DNA from: Pseudomonadota bacterium
Lineage (GTDB): Bacteria > Desulfobacterota > Anaeroferrophillalia > Anaeroferrophillales > Tharpellaceae
Direction: 5' to 3'
Assembly: GCA_030641485.1 (NCBI GenBank)
Contig: DAOWHJ010000166.1
Span: 1 to 20,224 of the forward strand
Length of the DNA: 20,224 nt
Under the pieces are notes generated by a model. The model did no database searches and was not told where the DNA came from. It saw only the letters and a list, made by a program, of their open reading frames with translations. Position numbers and translations under genes: made by a program. Shown here in pieces: positions 1-7,957 of the stretch. The stretch's first letter is position 1. Each line of letters begins with the position of its first letter.

Positions 1-3
1 AAT

Positions 4-21
4 AAAAAAGTTCTGCGAACT
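4..21 (-). terminator. Putative intrinsic terminator after larC
   Basis: Read on the minus strand, a 5-bp stem AGTTC/GAACT (17-21 and 9-13) with a 3-nt GCA loop is followed at once by six Ts. It begins inside the larC stop codon, so it would end the long minus-strand operon. The stem is short, so efficiency is uncertain. Confidence 0.45.
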
Positions 22-1241
22 CAGGACGTTGCCAGTTCAGCTAGAATGAGCTGTTCGAGGCGGGTTAAGGGTAAATCGTGAGATTGAGCCAGTGCCACCA
101 AGTCATCGTGCTCAGGCTTTAAGTTTTTTATCTGACCCGATTTATCATGGGCTATCTTACAACGGATTTCACCAAACGAGGTCTGGTAAGATCGAATCTC
201 GCGCTCGAGAAAATAACGTTCACCGACAAAACGCCGAATCCCCAAGGTTGAACTCTCAGCGTAAATCCGGTTAACAATTTTAGTCTCAAGGGCAGGTTTC
301 ACAAGAACCAGTAAATTATTTCCCAGTCGCCCTTTCTTCATAAAAAGCGACCAACTAATCACATCTAAAGCACCATCGCCAAGCAGTCTATCCTTTAGAA
401 ACGCCAGTTTTTCTGGAGTCATATCATCAATAATAGTTTCCAATGTAACTAAAGTTTCCAAAGCATACGGCAGAACTCTATCAGAGATAAAAACATCCTC
501 ACTGGACCCTGAGCTAAGTCGGAGTAGGTTCGGTTTTTCAATCAACTTACGGCTACCCGCCCCATACCCACTTCGACCGAGTTTACAAACCCTTTTATCA
601 AATGGCGGAAAAAGTTCAACTAGGGTTTTCAAAATTGCCGCCCCGGTCGGAGTTACCAACTCTGATTCAATGCCACTTTCAACAACGACGATATCTTCAA
701 GTAACGCCATCACCGCCGGCACTGGAACCGGTAAACTGCCATGCGCACAATCAACCGAACCCGAACCCAAAGGTACCGGCTTTAGCCTTAAAGCCTGTGG
801 TTTCAACCAATTAATTGCAGTGGCTACCCCAACGATATCGGCAATCGTGTCATAGTTACCAACCTCGTGAAAATGAACCTTTGAGACACTTGAGCCGTGC
901 ACTTTCGCTTCGGCAACCGCAAGGTGGCGAAAAACCTTGAGAGTAAAAGCGAGAATCTCAGCTGGCAAGCTGGCAGGAGCCAGCAACGTTTCAACTGCCC
1001 CCATAGTTTTTGGGGCGGGTGTCACCAATGCTTCAGGAAGAATCGGAAAATTGATCTTTCGCGCCGCAATCTGATGCCGTTCAACAACCTCTACTTCAAA
1101 CTCAAAAAAGCGACCCAAACCCACCTTTTCGAGCTCAATTCGCAAAAGTTCAACAGGTAATCCCAAGTCAAGAAAGGCCCCGAGAAACATATCCCCGCTA
1201 AGACCACCAATTGGGTCGATAAAAAGTATTTTCAGACTCAT
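21..1241 (-). CDS. larC: LarC-family nickel insertion protein (nickel-pincer cofactor chelatase)
   Basis: Family role: LarC inserts nickel into the pyridinium-3,5-bisthiocarboxylate mononucleotide made by LarB and LarE, using CTP, to give the nickel-pincer cofactor of lactate racemase and relatives. Seen: 406 aa, full length and unbroken (in Lactobacillus the gene is read through a programmed frameshift as larC1/larC2). Family landmarks are the N-terminal DPIGGLSGDM (9-18), HFHEVG (123-128), an HG...PVP stretch (167-174), ELVTPTG (194-200) and IDDMTPE (271-277), the last opening the C-terminal nickel-binding half. The ATG overlaps the stop of the Sir2 gene by 4 nt (ATGA), implying translational coupling. 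No larA, larB or larE is visible here. It is the last gene of the operon. Cytoplasmic. Confidence 0.9.
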   Translation of the reverse strand: MSLKILFIDPIGGLSGDMFLGAFLDLGLPVELLRIELEKVGLGRFFEFEVEVVERHQIAARKINFPILPEALVTPAPKTMGAVETLLAPASLPAEILAFTLKVFRHLAVAEAKVHGSSVSKVHFHEVGNYDTIADIVGVATAINWLKPQALRLKPVPLGSGSVDCAHGSLPVPVPAVMALLEDIVVVESGIESELVTPTGAAILKTLVELFPPFDKRVCKLGRSGYGAGSRKLIEKPNLLRLSSGSSEDVFISDRVLPYALETLVTLETIIDDMTPEKLAFLKDRLLGDGALDVISWSLFMKKGRLGNNLLVLVKPALETKIVNRIYAESSTLGIRRFVGERYFLEREIRSYQTSFGEIRCKIAHDKSGQIKNLKPEHDDLVALAQSHDLPLTRLEQLILAELATS

Positions 1242-2011
1242 TTTGCTATAATCTTCTCACAGGCAGCCATAATTTCGGGCAGTATAAGATCAGCCGGTCC
1301 TAAGATCGTCTGGTCCGCAACCGGACCGGAAATAGGGGTCGGTTCAAGGTTTATCTCAATTACCCGCCCACCAGCCTTTTTGGTCAGAATTGGCATCTCG
1401 ACCGCAGGATGAACATTGGCTGAGGTGCCGATCACAAGCATCACTTTAGCTTTTTCCGCCGCAGCCGAAGCCTCTAGCAAAGCATGGCGCGGGATTTGCT
1501 CGCCAAAAAAAACAACCTCAGGTTTTAGCACAGCACCACACTGATTACAGAGCGGTGGCATATTCTGCGTCTCATCAAGCTTAAATCGCGGCCAGCGCCA
1601 GTCACATTTAAGGCAACTCAAATTCCGGGTAGAACCATGAAACTCAATTACTTTGCGACTTCCAGCGACCTGATGTAAACCGTCAATATTCTGTGTAATA
1701 ATGGTCTGCAAAAGCCCTTTTTCTGCAAATTCAGCCAAACATTTATGAGCCCTGTTAGGTTGCGCTCTCTCCACCACCTCAAGCATTTCCTTAAGCATCA
1801 TCCACACTTTCTCAGGATCACGCCTGAAATTTGTAATGTCAGCGTACTCCATCGGGTCATACCGGTCCCAAAGCCCCTGGCTACCACGAAAAGCTGGAAT
1901 CCCACTGGCGACAGAAATTCCAGCTCCGGTCAAAACCGCAACTGCACCAGAAGCCGCGACAATAGTTTCGGCAGCCAGATCGAAAGCCCTTATCAGTGAC
2001 TCTGCATACAT
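1238..2011 (-). CDS. Sir2-family NAD-dependent protein deacetylase
   Basis: Removes acetyl groups from protein lysines using NAD+, giving nicotinamide and O-acetyl-ADP-ribose. Seen in the 257-aa product: GAGIS (29-33) and GIPAFRG (37-43) of the NAD pocket, QNIDGLH (107-113), catalytic His125 in FHGS, a four-cysteine zinc site (Cys133, Cys136, Cys155, Cys158), VVFFGE (166-171) and GTSANVHPA (195-203). The Tyr-x-x-Arg acyl-binding pair of CobB/SIRT5 desuccinylases appears absent: the matching stretch reads WMMLKEM (70-76). I therefore infer deacetylase rather than desuccinylase preference. The start ATG has GGAG about 10 nt upstream. It follows tilS by 83 nt and overlaps larC by 4 nt, so it probably belongs to the same operon. 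Symbol left blank because cobB orthology is uncertain. Confidence 0.92.
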   Translation of the reverse strand: MYAESLIRAFDLAAETIVAASGAVAVLTGAGISVASGIPAFRGSQGLWDRYDPMEYADITNFRRDPEKVWMMLKEMLEVVERAQPNRAHKCLAEFAEKGLLQTIITQNIDGLHQVAGSRKVIEFHGSTRNLSCLKCDWRWPRFKLDETQNMPPLCNQCGAVLKPEVVFFGEQIPRHALLEASAAAEKAKVMLVIGTSANVHPAVEMPILTKKAGGRVIEINLEPTPISGPVADQTILGPADLILPEIMAACEKIIAK

Positions 2012-2094
2012 ACTTTTAACACTCCAACCAATATTTTTTCAGAAGCAGTGAAAGCAACCGCCCCCAACTCCCGACTTAACTGTCAATCAACGCC

Positions 2095-3540
2095 CTACCA
2101 GGGCACCACTGAAGGGAAATAACTCAATTTAACAACCTTGCGGCTCTGCCTGGTAATTCTAAAACGATGATCTAGACGCTCTCCAACAACCCAGACAATT
2201 TCACCACTCCCATTACATAGGAGTGGTTGAGCAGAGCGGTCAAAAAGGGATAGAGCCCGAGCATTAAGAAATTTCTTCAATTTACAACTTTGCCCGTCAA
2301 GGCCCAATGGTTGAAAACGATCTCCAGGTCGACGATTACGCAGAATCAAGGGAAATTCAAGTTTACCCGCATCAATGATTTCTGTCATTTTCACATCATG
2401 AAAAGTGTTTTCAAACCCATTTCTCTGACAAGCTACATCCACAGATGAGGTTGGCTGGCTCAGCTTAAATTCACCAAGCGCAAATGGCAAGTGACAAAGA
2501 CCGTAATCTTGTAGCACAACTTGGTATTCTGGCACTATAGTGGAAAGTCGACCAGTGACCGGCTGCTCACCAATAAAAACAACTTCAGGCAGAGTTTTAA
2601 ACACCAGATTTGACCCAAGGTCATAGTGTTTCTGACAGCGTGTACCACTGCACCCCACAAGCCTGACAAGATCATCTAAAACTCGGGCTGAAACCTGTTT
2701 CACAGCCCCAGCGCGACGAATCATACGACCCAGGAAATGAGGCAATAACTCAACTTCACTCTTCTGCAGCAACTCCCGTGAAACAGTAAACCCATGCTCA
2801 ATTGCTTCCACTTCATGCCAAAGGTCATCGATCTTACGCTCTACAATCTTAAGGTCACCAGCCAAACGCAACCCTGCCCCAGCAATCCTCTCCTCAACTC
2901 CACCACCGCCAAGTTTACGAATAATCGGCAAAAGCTCATGCCGAACCCGGTTACGACTAAACTCCAAGGAACTGTTGCTAGGGTCCTCTCGAAAAAGGAG
3001 TTGCTGGCACTCAACATAACTAACCAATTGTGACCTGGTCACCTCGAGCAGTGGCCGGCCAATTCGACCCCGACGCTGAGGAATCCCCTTAATACCGCGT
3101 AAACCCGTCCCCCGCATCAGGTTCATCATAATTGTCTCCACCTGATCAGTGGCATTGTGTGCAGTTACAACTAAAGCATGATTACGCGCTTCAAGCAGAC
3201 GCTGAAAAAAAGCGTAGCGATGATTTCGGGCAACTGTTTCTAAAGAGTGACCACTTTTTAAGCTTTCATTCCGTAAATTTCGAGCCTGACCAAGAATCAG
3301 CGGCAGACCCAATTTGAAAGCATGAGCCGCAACAAAAAACTCATCGGTTGAAGATTCTGAGCGCAAATTATGATTTAGGTGAATCACCCCTAATAAAAGA
3401 TGGTTATCTGCAACAAATTCCTGCACCAACGAGAGCAGAACCATCGAATCAAGTCCACCAGAACAGGCAACCCAAATTTCATCGGTAGCAGTTGCTGACA
3501 AAAAACCCGATAAGCAATCAAATATCGTCCGGCGCACCAT
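2095..3540 (-). CDS. tilS: tRNA(Ile)-lysidine synthetase
   Basis: Ligates lysine to C34 of the CAU-anticodon tRNA-Ile using ATP, converting the tRNA to AUA decoding; normally essential. Seen in 481 aa from the chosen start: PP-loop ATP-binding motif SGGLDS (27-32), the HLNHNLR segment typical of TilS, a middle helical domain, and the TilS C-terminal domain containing RNRRPGDRFQPLG and the late IVWVVGERLDHRF stretch. The frame is open 33 codons further up, to 3639. I chose the ATG at 3538-3540 because homology begins there, close before the PP-loop; the longer start would put an unrelated 33-residue leader in front and overlap the upstream gene by 122 nt. Even so it overlaps that gene by 23 nt, and an AGG lies about 9 nt upstream, suggesting coupled translation. 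Confidence 0.93.
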   Translation of the reverse strand: MVRRTIFDCLSGFLSATATDEIWVACSGGLDSMVLLSLVQEFVADNHLLLGVIHLNHNLRSESSTDEFFVAAHAFKLGLPLILGQARNLRNESLKSGHSLETVARNHRYAFFQRLLEARNHALVVTAHNATDQVETIMMNLMRGTGLRGIKGIPQRRGRIGRPLLEVTRSQLVSYVECQQLLFREDPSNSSLEFSRNRVRHELLPIIRKLGGGGVEERIAGAGLRLAGDLKIVERKIDDLWHEVEAIEHGFTVSRELLQKSEVELLPHFLGRMIRRAGAVKQVSARVLDDLVRLVGCSGTRCQKHYDLGSNLVFKTLPEVVFIGEQPVTGRLSTIVPEYQVVLQDYGLCHLPFALGEFKLSQPTSSVDVACQRNGFENTFHDVKMTEIIDAGKLEFPLILRNRRPGDRFQPLGLDGQSCKLKKFLNARALSLFDRSAQPLLCNGSGEIVWVVGERLDHRFRITRQSRKVVKLSYFPSVVPW

Positions 3541-4888
3541 AGATAACCTGCACCAGAAAATGAGTGGGTGATGCAACAAAAAATTCAGCTGCGGGATTAA
3601 CTTCGACTGTAGCTGAGGGCTCTGAAAACTTCGTCGCACTCAACCTAAAAGGCAGGTCTGTAAATGTGAAATCATTAAGCCATCGCTCCAATAACAACGG
3701 TGTGGTTAAGGTTCTAATCTCAAGTTCTACTGAACCTGCTGCAAGTCCGGAGAGAAAAACCTCCTTAACCGTTCGCAATGAATTAAGGCGCTCTTTAAAA
3801 GCAATAACATCAACGGGCTGACGAAAACCAACACACTTCAATATAAACTGCTCTTCACTCCCTCCGGGAACAACATAATCACGCAACAGCCTGACAATCG
3901 TACTCTCTTGTATTTTGGAACTCAACTCTTGAGTCAGGCGCTCCATCCCAGCAACGTAATCGGCACTGATAACTTTAGCCCCGACAGTTGGCAGATGAAT
4001 AATCGTATCATTTTTCATATCGATGAAAACAATATCTGCCTGACTGTGCCAAAATGATTTATGCAAAGAAACGATATGCTCCTCCCTAACCTCAGTCGGC
4101 CTGATAGCAACAATCAAATCCCCGGCCAATAAGCCCTCAAACCATGAGGCTTTAAAATCCGATCGCGAAATTGCGTCGGCCTCCATAAGCTTCATAAACA
4201 TCAATTCGAGCTCTTCAGAAAACTCCCCACTCCCAGTTAAGGTAAAGCCATAAACGGCTAACCCTTGTTTAAGCTCTAACTCCAGAACTGTGGGTTCAAT
4301 AATCGGAGCAAATGAAGCTCCCTCACTGTTAGAATTTTCTGAACTGTCAATTTTGGCTCTGGATCCAGGTGGCAAAACCACCAGCGTAAGCTGCTCAACC
4401 ACACGCTGTTTTGACTGTTCAATCTTTTTAAGATCACGCTCAATAAGTTCACTCTTGAGTTCTACCCGTAACTCAATCTGGTAAAGTTCCCCGAGTGTAT
4501 GTTCACTCTGAATTACAAATTTATTTATATAAAGGTTACGATTTTTTAAGATTAATTCATCAATCTGCTGTTCAAATTTGTGGTTTGTCGCCATATCGGC
4601 ATAAATATAATTTACCAAAGCCTCTCCCAAGGCATCCGAGATAGACTCTTTGCGCGCTTTTTCCACACCATCAGTCAGCACCGCCTGACCAGATATGGTT
4701 TTCACCACAGTTGCCGCACATAAAAACTGCCGCTGACCAATCGCATTGAACATAAGCAAAAGCATCACTAATGCACATATATTTAAAGACTTACAGATTG
4801 TTTTCGGATTAAAAAAACAAGGACATAATCTGAAAATACCGTTTAGCCTACTTAATGAGACCAGAATTACTGATATTATCTCTCTCAC
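3518..4888 (-). CDS. Exported protein with FlgT_N/LPP20-like N-terminal domain, function unknown
   Basis: A 456-aa protein of unknown function. It has a long leader, a hydrophobic segment (about 38-50, NICALVMLLLMF) that is probably a signal or anchor, then a stretch (about 60-150) matching the pattern of FlgT N-terminal/LPP20-type domains: GQAV..DGVEKARKESISDALGEAL, then a beta-rich ELYQIELRVELKSEL. The C-terminal part (about 340-440) holds two alpha-beta units of a type common in secreted bacterial proteins. I infer periplasmic or outer-membrane-associated location. The start is GTG at 4888, directly abutting the CvpA stop and preceded by GGGAG about 8-9 nt upstream; this supports the long leader, though a shorter form starting nearer the hydrophobic segment is possible. 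There are no flagellar genes nearby, so a flagellar role is not implied. Confidence 0.75.
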   Translation of the reverse strand: MREIISVILVSLSRLNGIFRLCPCFFNPKTICKSLNICALVMLLLMFNAIGQRQFLCAATVVKTISGQAVLTDGVEKARKESISDALGEALVNYIYADMATNHKFEQQIDELILKNRNLYINKFVIQSEHTLGELYQIELRVELKSELIERDLKKIEQSKQRVVEQLTLVVLPPGSRAKIDSSENSNSEGASFAPIIEPTVLELELKQGLAVYGFTLTGSGEFSEELELMFMKLMEADAISRSDFKASWFEGLLAGDLIVAIRPTEVREEHIVSLHKSFWHSQADIVFIDMKNDTIIHLPTVGAKVISADYVAGMERLTQELSSKIQESTIVRLLRDYVVPGGSEEQFILKCVGFRQPVDVIAFKERLNSLRTVKEVFLSGLAAGSVELEIRTLTTPLLLERWLNDFTFTDLPFRLSATKFSEPSATVEVNPAAEFFVASPTHFLVQVIYGAPDDI

Positions 4889-5431
4889 TTAATTGTCTCC
4901 CTCACCTTCATCATCAATTTCGAGCGCAAGCTCCTCAAGATATTCAGTCAAAGGCTCCTGCATATCCTCAGGTAACAATGTCAATACCGGCTGACAACGT
5001 GGCAGGGTATAGGATAAAAGTTTAGAACCAGTTGTCAATGAGTTATCTGGACCCCAAAGAAAAATAACCAAAAAAAGAATCATCGAGACAAAAACAGCGC
5101 TTTTAAGCCCGCCAATCAAAGCCGCAAACAGGCGGCTCGCCGGTAAAACCACACCTCCTGACATATTTGATTTAATTACCAGATGAATCAGAAAAAAGAT
5201 TAGAATGGAAATCAAATAAAGAGTGAGAAATGCGATAAAATTAGTGATTTTCGGATCTCTCAAGAGTGGAAGCAACACCTCCGCCCCAAACAGATAAAAC
5301 TGTGACGCTGACAGAATACCGACAACAACCCCGACCGTGGCAATCATCTCAGCCAACAGACCTCTGATAGAGCCCCAATAGGCTCCAGCCATAACAACCA
5401 CGATAATGATAACATCAAGTGAATTCAACAA
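4889..5431 (-). CDS. CvpA family inner-membrane protein
   Basis: 180-aa integral membrane protein of the colicin V production (CvpA) family. Relatives are needed for colicin V export in E. coli and affect envelope stress and biofilm traits; the molecular activity is unsettled. Seen: four predicted membrane helices (about 5-24, 26-50, 63-88, 103-128), the first pair joined by a short turn with the family-typical GSIRGLLAE (20-28), and an acidic C-terminal tail (EELALEIDDEGEGDN). The start is TTG at 5431, followed by a second TTG codon; a strong AAGGAG sits about 6-7 nt upstream, fixing the start despite the rare codon. It lies 26 nt after the upstream gene and abuts the downstream exported-protein gene. 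Confidence 0.88.
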   Translation of the reverse strand: MLNSLDVIIIVVVMAGAYWGSIRGLLAEMIATVGVVVGILSASQFYLFGAEVLLPLLRDPKITNFIAFLTLYLISILIFFLIHLVIKSNMSGGVVLPASRLFAALIGGLKSAVFVSMILFLVIFLWGPDNSLTTGSKLLSYTLPRCQPVLTLLPEDMQEPLTEYLEELALEIDDEGEGDN

Positions 5432-5457
5432 AATTTTCTCCTTAAATATATGGTCAA

Positions 5458-6711
5458 CTAACTCAATTCATTCTTAAGCACCGAAAAGGCAGCCTGACGA
5501 GCGCTGTAGACCAAGCCGCCAATGCCAAAACCCGGCAAATTGTGCCAGCCAACCCGATAAAAACGACAAAAACTTCCGGTCAAGGGGAGAAATCCAGCGC
5601 CCATCATTGCCGGTAAACGGGGCTGCCAACCCCAAATGTCGCCACGGTTAACAGCCGGTTGATCCCCAACCATCTGCCACCTATGGCGGGTCAAGCTCTG
5701 GCTCCCGCAATTCTCAATCCCGGCATCTAAACCAGGGCTAAAAAACTCTGTATCGGATAAACTATCTGACTCACTGCACTTAAGATGGTACAAAGAACAC
5801 GGTTCATGAGGCAGTAATTTTCGCTCAACATTTTTCTGCAGATGCAGATAGCCAGGATCATCCAGCAACTGCTGTCGCTTAAAGTCACGACGCTGATTTC
5901 CCAAAGGAATTTCTTTGCGTAACCCATCAGGACTAGAATCTGCAAGATAGACCGTCGAACGGCAGGAAACCATATTATCCTTACCAACCCCAACAAACCA
6001 TTTACCGTCAAAAACCGGAGACCACTCTTCAGCCGTTTGCTGCGCACCTTGAGCCAGTAAATATTTACAAAGCTCGTTTTTTAGAGCCGTTATATCGACT
6101 AAACCTGATGGTTTCAGAAGAGTCTGAACTCCATAAGCAAAAGATAAGATGGGTAACTTGGCAAATCTATACAGTGAAATTAACGGCACCAATGAGCGCC
6201 ATCGGCATTGCTCTGAAGCAGAAATACCAGCGTCATCAAGCCAACTTCCCAAGGTATGACGACGACTTTCACGTAATAATTCACTACGAACCAGCAGCAA
6301 AAACATCTCCCAGAAACCAACCATAGAAGAGGCCGGCATATTCAGGTTCTGCTCCATGCATACATCAATCAACTGCCAAAGTTCATCAAGCTGCAGCCAC
6401 AATTTTGAATTAAGAGTTAAGTCTACAATTTCAGATTTAGAAGAATCCCCGGCAAAACCAGGCCAAAACTGAACTTCAGAACCCACTTGCCAAGACAACA
6501 AAGGAGCTTCAGGTCTCTCTAAATCGATAAACTCTGCCAATAAGCGAGCCGGACAACCCCTTACGGCTGGCAGTAAAAAATTCGGTTCAGAAGTGCGCCC
6601 AGACAAAGGTGGCAAAAGTAGAACCCGACACCCTTCTTTCATCAAAAATGCTGCAGTCAGCATTGCGGCGAGATCACCCTCTCGACAAGCTACTTCATAA
6701 TCAACCGCCAT
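5458..6711 (-). CDS. Degenerate FAD-dependent oxidoreductase-like protein (phytoene desaturase/amine oxidase fold)
   Basis: 417 aa, not confidently assignable. The layout recalls phytoene desaturase-type flavoproteins: an N-terminal beta-alpha-beta (YEVACREGDLAAML then VLLLPP, 5-35), a central HTLGSWLDDAG segment, a LLKPSGLVDITALKNEL stretch where desaturases have their Pro-Gly-Gly loop, and a C-terminal NLPGFGIGGLVYSARQAAF (about 391-409) where desaturases close the FAD site. Both diagnostic FAD elements are damaged. The GxGxxG of the Rossmann start reads CREGDLAA, the acidic ribose-binding residue after VLLL is replaced by PP, and the C-terminal GD is absent. I infer a divergent or non-flavin relative, possibly a pseudoenzyme. 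The frame is intact throughout. It starts 25 nt after the LD-carboxypeptidase gene with a weak GGTGG ribosome site. Confidence 0.5.
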   Translation of the reverse strand: MAVDYEVACREGDLAAMLTAAFLMKEGCRVLLLPPLSGRTSEPNFLLPAVRGCPARLLAEFIDLERPEAPLLSWQVGSEVQFWPGFAGDSSKSEIVDLTLNSKLWLQLDELWQLIDVCMEQNLNMPASSMVGFWEMFLLLVRSELLRESRRHTLGSWLDDAGISASEQCRWRSLVPLISLYRFAKLPILSFAYGVQTLLKPSGLVDITALKNELCKYLLAQGAQQTAEEWSPVFDGKWFVGVGKDNMVSCRSTVYLADSSPDGLRKEIPLGNQRRDFKRQQLLDDPGYLHLQKNVERKLLPHEPCSLYHLKCSESDSLSDTEFFSPGLDAGIENCGSQSLTRHRWQMVGDQPAVNRGDIWGWQPRLPAMMGAGFLPLTGSFCRFYRVGWHNLPGFGIGGLVYSARQAAFSVLKNELS

Positions 6712-6736
6712 ATCTATTTAACCACCATAATATTCA

Positions 6737-7678
6737 TTAAAACTTATCACACACAGGACTCTCCAACAAAGAAATTTTTCGTTCCCGACACTCAAATTGC
6801 ATTTTACCTCCCTGCGGAAAAATAAAACTTTTTGCGATGTGCCCATAGGGAAAGTTTATCAAAACCGGGAAATTATCGTCAGCAAAAAACTCTTGCAAAA
6901 AATTTGACAATAAGTCTTCCTCAGCTCTGTTCGGCAAGGTAAAATCACCACAAACAACTGCGGCGGGATTGTTAAATACTCCGGCCAAACGTAGCTGGGT
7001 TAGAGCCCGATCAATCTGATAAAGAGACTCACCCCGGTCCTCTAAAAAAATAATTTTCCCAGTGAAGTCGGGCAAATAACCGGTCCCAGCAAGGGCGGCG
7101 ATAATGGTAAGAGTGCCTCCCAGTAAACGACCGGAAAATGTTTTAGAGCGCATAAACTCAATCTCCGGCGATGCCAAGAAGGCTGACAAGAGAGAGTTAA
7201 GCCGAGCCACATTTGCCCCGGTCAAAAACGCCCAAAGCAAATGATCGGCCACCGCATCAGGACGTGCCATCTCAACCGCAAGCATGGGGCCAGAAAAAGT
7301 TATCAGTCTAATTTTATGCCAAAGGGCCAGTTGCAAAGCTGTAAGGTCACTAAACCCCAACACTACTTTTGGATGTTTACGGATCTGCTCATAGTTGAGA
7401 TGGGACAAAAGGGTCATGGTGCCATAACCACCTCGAGCTGCAACCAGACCTTTTACATCAGGGTCAAGTAACAGATTTTCAATGTCTGCCAGACGCAATG
7501 AAAGTTCTCCGGCAACATGATATGATCGCTCAAAAAGTGAGTCCCCTTCACGAAAACAGAAACCTGACCGAACCAGATACTCCTGCCCCTTACGAACGTA
7601 CCCTAAACGAACTGGGCTCGCAGGAGCAAAAATTCCCAGGCAATCGCCCTTATGTAATGCTTGAGGTCTGACAATCAT
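6737..7678 (-). CDS. ldcA: Muramoyltetrapeptide LD-carboxypeptidase (peptidase family S66)
   Basis: Cleaves the terminal D-Ala from murein tetrapeptides during peptidoglycan recycling. Seen in the 313-aa product: ARGGYG (81-86), nucleophile Ser110 in GFSDLTAL, Glu213 in FLEDRGE and His280 in PYGH. These have the spacing of the Ser115/Glu217/His285 triad described for Pseudomonas LdcA, and the length is normal. There is no signal peptide, in line with the cytoplasmic enzymes. S66 also includes MccF-type microcin immunity peptidases, which are hard to separate by sequence; with CvpA-like and envelope genes downstream, a recycling role is preferred. The start is ATG, with only a weak GAG upstream. 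It is the first gene of the minus-strand operon and divergent from the TPR gene. Confidence 0.88.
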   Translation of the reverse strand: MIVRPQALHKGDCLGIFAPASPVRLGYVRKGQEYLVRSGFCFREGDSLFERSYHVAGELSLRLADIENLLLDPDVKGLVAARGGYGTMTLLSHLNYEQIRKHPKVVLGFSDLTALQLALWHKIRLITFSGPMLAVEMARPDAVADHLLWAFLTGANVARLNSLLSAFLASPEIEFMRSKTFSGRLLGGTLTIIAALAGTGYLPDFTGKIIFLEDRGESLYQIDRALTQLRLAGVFNNPAAVVCGDFTLPNRAEEDLLSNFLQEFFADDNFPVLINFPYGHIAKSFIFPQGGKMQFECRERKISLLESPVCDKF

Positions 7679-7745
7679 AATGAACTCAAAAAACCGGTAT
7701 CAATCACTAACGAACTGAATTTGGCAAACAGCATTAGCAAAACAA

Positions 7746-7759
7746 TTGACAAAAGTCAA
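7746..7759. promoter_or_regulatory. Operator-like palindrome TTGAC-AAAA-GTCAA
   Basis: A perfect 5-bp inverted repeat with a 4-nt spacer lies 67 nt upstream of the ldcA start. TTGACA/TTGACT reads as a possible -35 on either strand. On the minus strand a TAATGC follows TTGACT at 17 nt, giving a weak candidate promoter for the ldcA operon. Binding by a regulator is inference only. Confidence 0.3.
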
Positions 7760-7887
7760 AAATTATATTAAGTCCTTCAATTAATTAGATTTTTATGATT
7801 GCAAAATAGGGTTTTAATCGACTCTGGAAAGTGGCAATCCTTGAAACTGCAAATTGGATAACACGGGGGAACCCGCAAGCAAGTGCT

Positions 7888-7944
7888 CTTATCAAAACAT
7901 TTTCTTGTTTTAAAATCAAGAAAATAACCTGTAAGGCACTAAAA
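7888..7944 (+). repeat. 57-bp dispersed noncoding element, copy A
   Basis: Aligns without gaps to 17224-17280 with 48 of 57 positions the same. Similarity also extends upstream to a shared CGCAAGCA (7874-7881). Its core is a perfect inverted repeat ATTTTCTTG (7899-7907) / CAAGAAAAT (7917-7925) with a 9-nt spacer, followed by a conserved AACCTGTA and CACTAAAA. It ends 13 nt before the TTG start of the TPR gene. Both copies lie in divergent intergenic regions. Function unknown. Confidence 0.65.
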
Positions 7945-7957
7945 GTGTTGTTATAAA

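Larger units (their letters stand above)
7679..7957. other. Divergent intergenic region, 279 bp
   Basis: AT-rich gap between the divergent ldcA and TPR genes. It holds an operator-like palindrome (7746-7759), a small CGGG-GGAA-CCCG hairpin with a GNRA loop (7864-7875), and a copy of a 57-bp repeat with a perfect 9-bp inverted repeat (7888-7944). It should carry both promoters, but no -35/-10 pair of good spacing could be named with confidence on either strand. No known riboswitch consensus was recognised. Confidence 0.6.

Noticed and set aside
2012..2094. Terminator or promoter between tilS and the Sir2 gene
   Set aside because: No stem with a T-run and no convincing -35/-10 pair in the 83-nt gap; treated as part of one operon.
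3541..3639. N-terminal extension of tilS to 3639
   Set aside because: The extra 33 residues have no TilS likeness, would deepen the overlap with the upstream gene to 122 nt, and the ATG at 3540 fits the family start.
7816..7880. Possible riboswitch upstream of the TPR gene (loosely similar to the 3' part of a TPP or c-di-GMP element)
   Set aside because: The conserved core sequences of these families are not present, and the downstream gene is not of a type controlled by TPP. Kept only as an unassigned structured leader.
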